Part shown: positions 62,143 through 64,000 of the stretch, piece after piece
How positions within the stretch are numbered: the stretch's first letter is position 1
How the letters are laid out: each line of letters begins with the position of its first letter
From: Thiodiazotropha sp040507035
Lineage (GTDB): Bacteria; Pseudomonadota; Gammaproteobacteria; Chromatiales; Chromatiaceae
DNA: 64,000 nt
Reading direction: 5' to 3'
NCBI GenBank assembly: GCA_040507035.1
Contig: JBEVVR010000044.1
Span: forward strand, 186,001-250,000
Translations under genes and position numbers: made by a program
The notes under the pieces: model-generated
Database searches by the model: none
Seen by the model: only the letters and a program-made list of their open reading frames with translations
What the model was told of the DNA's origin: nothing

Positions 62143-62186
62143 TTCAGTTCTCCGTTTTTTATAGATAAATAGAGTTGTAATTTAGG

Positions 62187-62200
62187 GCCTGATATCAGGC
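62187..62200. other. 14-bp palindrome at the tkt stop codon
   Basis: GCCTGATATCAGGC is a perfect palindrome overlapping the tkt stop (TGA). It is not followed by a T-run. A short hairpin at the tkt-gap boundary. Confidence 0.4.
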
Positions 62201-64000
62201 AGAAACCTCATTGATGGCCGCGGCCACCTTATCAGCGGTAAAGCCGAACTCCTTGAACAGCTCACCCGCCGGTGCTGATTCACCAAAGCGATTGATGCCA
62301 ATCACCTTGCCGTTGATGCCGACATATTTGTACCAGCCGTCGGTGACAGCGGCCTCCACGGCAACCCTGGCGGTGACGTTGGAGGGCAGCACGGACTCCT
62401 TGTATGCCGCATCCTGTTCATCGAAGGCCTTGGTATTCGGCATCGAAACCACACGCACATTTTTTCCGCAATCGGCGGCACCCTGGATCGCGATACCCAC
62501 CTCGGAACCGGTGGCAATGACGATGGCATCGGGAGTTCCGGCACAATCCTTGATCACATATCCGCCTTTCGCGATGTTTGCAATCTGCTCATCGCTTCGC
62601 TCCTGATGGGCGAGACCCTGGCGGGAGAAGATCAGCGAGGTTGGGCCGTCATTTTTTTCCACAGCAGCCTTCCAGGCGACGGCGGTCTCAACCCCGTCAC
62701 AGGGACGCCATACGTCCATGTTGGGGATCATACGCAGGGTTGGAATCTGCTCGATAGGCTGATGGGTCGGGCCATCTTCACCCAAGCCGACGGAGTCGTG
62801 GGTATAGACGAAGATCGAACGCAACTTCATCAGTGCCGCCATGCGTAGCGCGTTGCGGGCATATTCGGAAAACATCAGGAAGGTGCCACCATAGGGGATG
62901 AAGCCACCATGAAGGGCGACACCGTTCATGATTGCGGACATGCCGAACTCACGTACACCATAGGAGATGTAGTTACCGTCCACGTTGCCGTCGGTGATCG
63001 AACTCGAACCGGACCAGGCGGTCAGGTTGGAGGGCGACAGGTCGGCGGAACCGCCGAGGAACTCGGGTAGCAGAGGACCATAACCGTTGAGGGCATTTTG
63101 CGAGGCCTTGCGGGTCGCTGGAGATTCGGCCTTGGCATTCACCTCGGCGACGAACTTGGCGGTCTCCTCTTCCCAGTTTGACGGAAGCTCCCCAGCCATG
63201 CGCCGTTTGAACTCGGCCGCAAGCCCCTGATGGACCTCCTCGTAGGATGCGAAACGCTCATTCCATTCACCCTCGGCACTGGCGCCGGCAGCCTTGGCAT
63301 CCCAGGCCGCATAGATATCATCGGGCACCACGAAGGCGTCGTGGGACCAGCCCAGCTGTTCCCGGGTGGCGACGATCTCGTCGGCACCCAGGGGGGCGCC
63401 ATGGCAGTCATGGCTGCCCGCCAGGTTCGGCGAACCGAAACCGATGGTGGTCTTGCAGCAGATCAGTGACGGCTTGTCGCCGGCGGACTTGGCCGCCTCG
63501 ATGGCGCGATCGATGGCATCCGCGTCATGACCGTCCACATCACGGATCACGTGCCAGCCGTAGGCCTCGAAACGGCCGGGGGTATCGTCGGTAAACCAAC
63601 CCTCGGTCTCGCCATCGATGGAGATGCCGTTGTCGTCCCAGAAGGCGATTAGCTTACCCAGACCCAGGGTTCCCGCCAGGGAGCAGGCCTCATGGGAGAT
63701 ACCCTCCATCATGCAGCCGTCGCCGAGAAAGACATAGGTCCTGTGATCGACGATCTCATGACCCGGTTTGTTGAACTGCGCTGCCAGGGTCTTCTCGGCC
63801 AGGGCCATGCCAACCGCATTGGTGATGCCCTGTCCCAGAGGCCCAGTGGTGGTCTCGACCCCCGGCGCATAACCATACTCCGGATGGCCCGGGGTCTTGG
63901 AGTGGAGCTGACGAAAACTCTTCAGGTCATCGATGCTCAGTTCATAACCGGTCAGGTGCAACAGCGAGTAGATGAGCATCGAACCATGACCGTTGGAGAG
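62195..64000 (-). CDS. tkt: Transketolase, 5'-truncated
   Basis: Transketolase moves two-carbon units between sugar phosphates in the pentose phosphate and Calvin cycles, using thiamine diphosphate. The frame is open to the edge of the window, where it reads LSNGHGSMLIYSLLH, so about 65 N-terminal residues are missing; 601 are present. The thiamine diphosphate site is GDGCMMEGISHEACSLAG with a following WDDNGISIDG, and the second domain has YTHDSVGLGEDGPTHQPIEQ. All active-site regions look normal. It is the first visible gene of the sugar-phosphate block; more of the block may lie beyond the window. Confidence 0.96.
   Translation of the reverse strand, partial: LSNGHGSMLIYSLLHLTGYELSIDDLKSFRQLHSKTPGHPEYGYAPGVETTTGPLGQGITNAVGMALAEKTLAAQFNKPGHEIVDHRTYVFLGDGCMMEGISHEACSLAGTLGLGKLIAFWDDNGISIDGETEGWFTDDTPGRFEAYGWHVIRDVDGHDADAIDRAIEAAKSAGDKPSLICCKTTIGFGSPNLAGSHDCHGAPLGADEIVATREQLGWSHDAFVVPDDIYAAWDAKAAGASAEGEWNERFASYEEVHQGLAAEFKRRMAGELPSNWEEETAKFVAEVNAKAESPATRKASQNALNGYGPLLPEFLGGSADLSPSNLTAWSGSSSITDGNVDGNYISYGVREFGMSAIMNGVALHGGFIPYGGTFLMFSEYARNALRMAALMKLRSIFVYTHDSVGLGEDGPTHQPIEQIPTLRMIPNMDVWRPCDGVETAVAWKAAVEKNDGPTSLIFSRQGLAHQERSDEQIANIAKGGYVIKDCAGTPDAIVIATGSEVGIAIQGAADCGKNVRVVSMPNTKAFDEQDAAYKESVLPSNVTARVAVEAAVTDGWYKYVGINGKVIGINRFGESAPAGELFKEFGFTADKVAAAINEVSA

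Overview
This window comes from a gammaproteobacterium that is most likely a chemolithoautotrophic sulfur oxidiser (Chromatiales/Sedimenticola/Thiodiazotropha-like). That placement is an inference from three things. There are two secreted sulfur-globule-type proteins (32016-33139). A tkt-gap-pgk-pyk-fba block (57149-64000) is of the kind seen in Calvin-cycle bacteria. The housekeeping gene orders (der-bamB-yfgM-hisS-rodZ-pilF-rlmN, pssA-leuA, folB-folK) are typical of Gammaproteobacteria. RuBisCO, phosphoribulokinase and sulfur-oxidation enzymes are not in the window. A run of exactly 100 N (56289-56388) inside purC shows a draft assembly. I found no rRNA, tRNA, integrase, transposase or CRISPR array.

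Layout: 1-2888 holds the end of an Mrp/Nuo-type antiporter subunit and a convergent nhaA. 3187-7602 holds a SprA-related HExxH protein, then rimI, a family-4 uracil-DNA glycosylase, leuA and pssA on the minus strand. 7700-15542 is a tight seven-gene minus-strand cluster (zinc-ribbon/BPSS1780 membrane protein, RDD, SpoIIM-like, DUF4129, DUF4350, MoxR ATPase, DUF58) whose joint function is unknown. 15910-20134 is a TAXI-type TRAP transporter (binding protein, fused permease) with a secreted DUF302 protein. 20220-21008 is an alpha/beta hydrolase. 21157-31610 encodes the pyruvate dehydrogenase complex, with a di-haem peroxidase and a five-domain c-di-GMP protein inserted between aceF and lpdA.

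32016-33139 holds the two sulfur-globule-type genes, followed by pyrC, mlaA, rnt, apbC and a TetR regulator. 38232-48518 is a long minus-strand run: rlmN, pilF, rodZ, hisS, yfgM, bamB, der, a spore-photoproduct-lyase-like radical SAM protein and putP. Most junctions overlap by 1-8 bases or are separated by a few bases, which suggests translational coupling. 48630-53334 holds a DUF1015 gene, relA, folB and folK. 53438-55012 holds plsY and an MBL-fold hydrolase. 55047-55987 holds a DUF2384-type antitoxin-like gene beside an unassigned conserved protein. Then come purC (gapped), a glutaredoxin-like gene, and the sugar-phosphate block fba, pyk, pgk, gap and tkt, with hairpins and one strong terminator between its genes.

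Most of the window is ordinary core genome. The parts that repay a second look are the MoxR/DUF58/DUF4350/DUF4129/SpoIIM/RDD cluster, the redox and c-di-GMP genes inside the pyruvate dehydrogenase locus, the coiled-coil-extended sulfur-globule paralogue, a plus-strand terminator with no gene before it (possible small RNA), a long imperfect inverted repeat of 10-bp units, and the DUF2384 pair.
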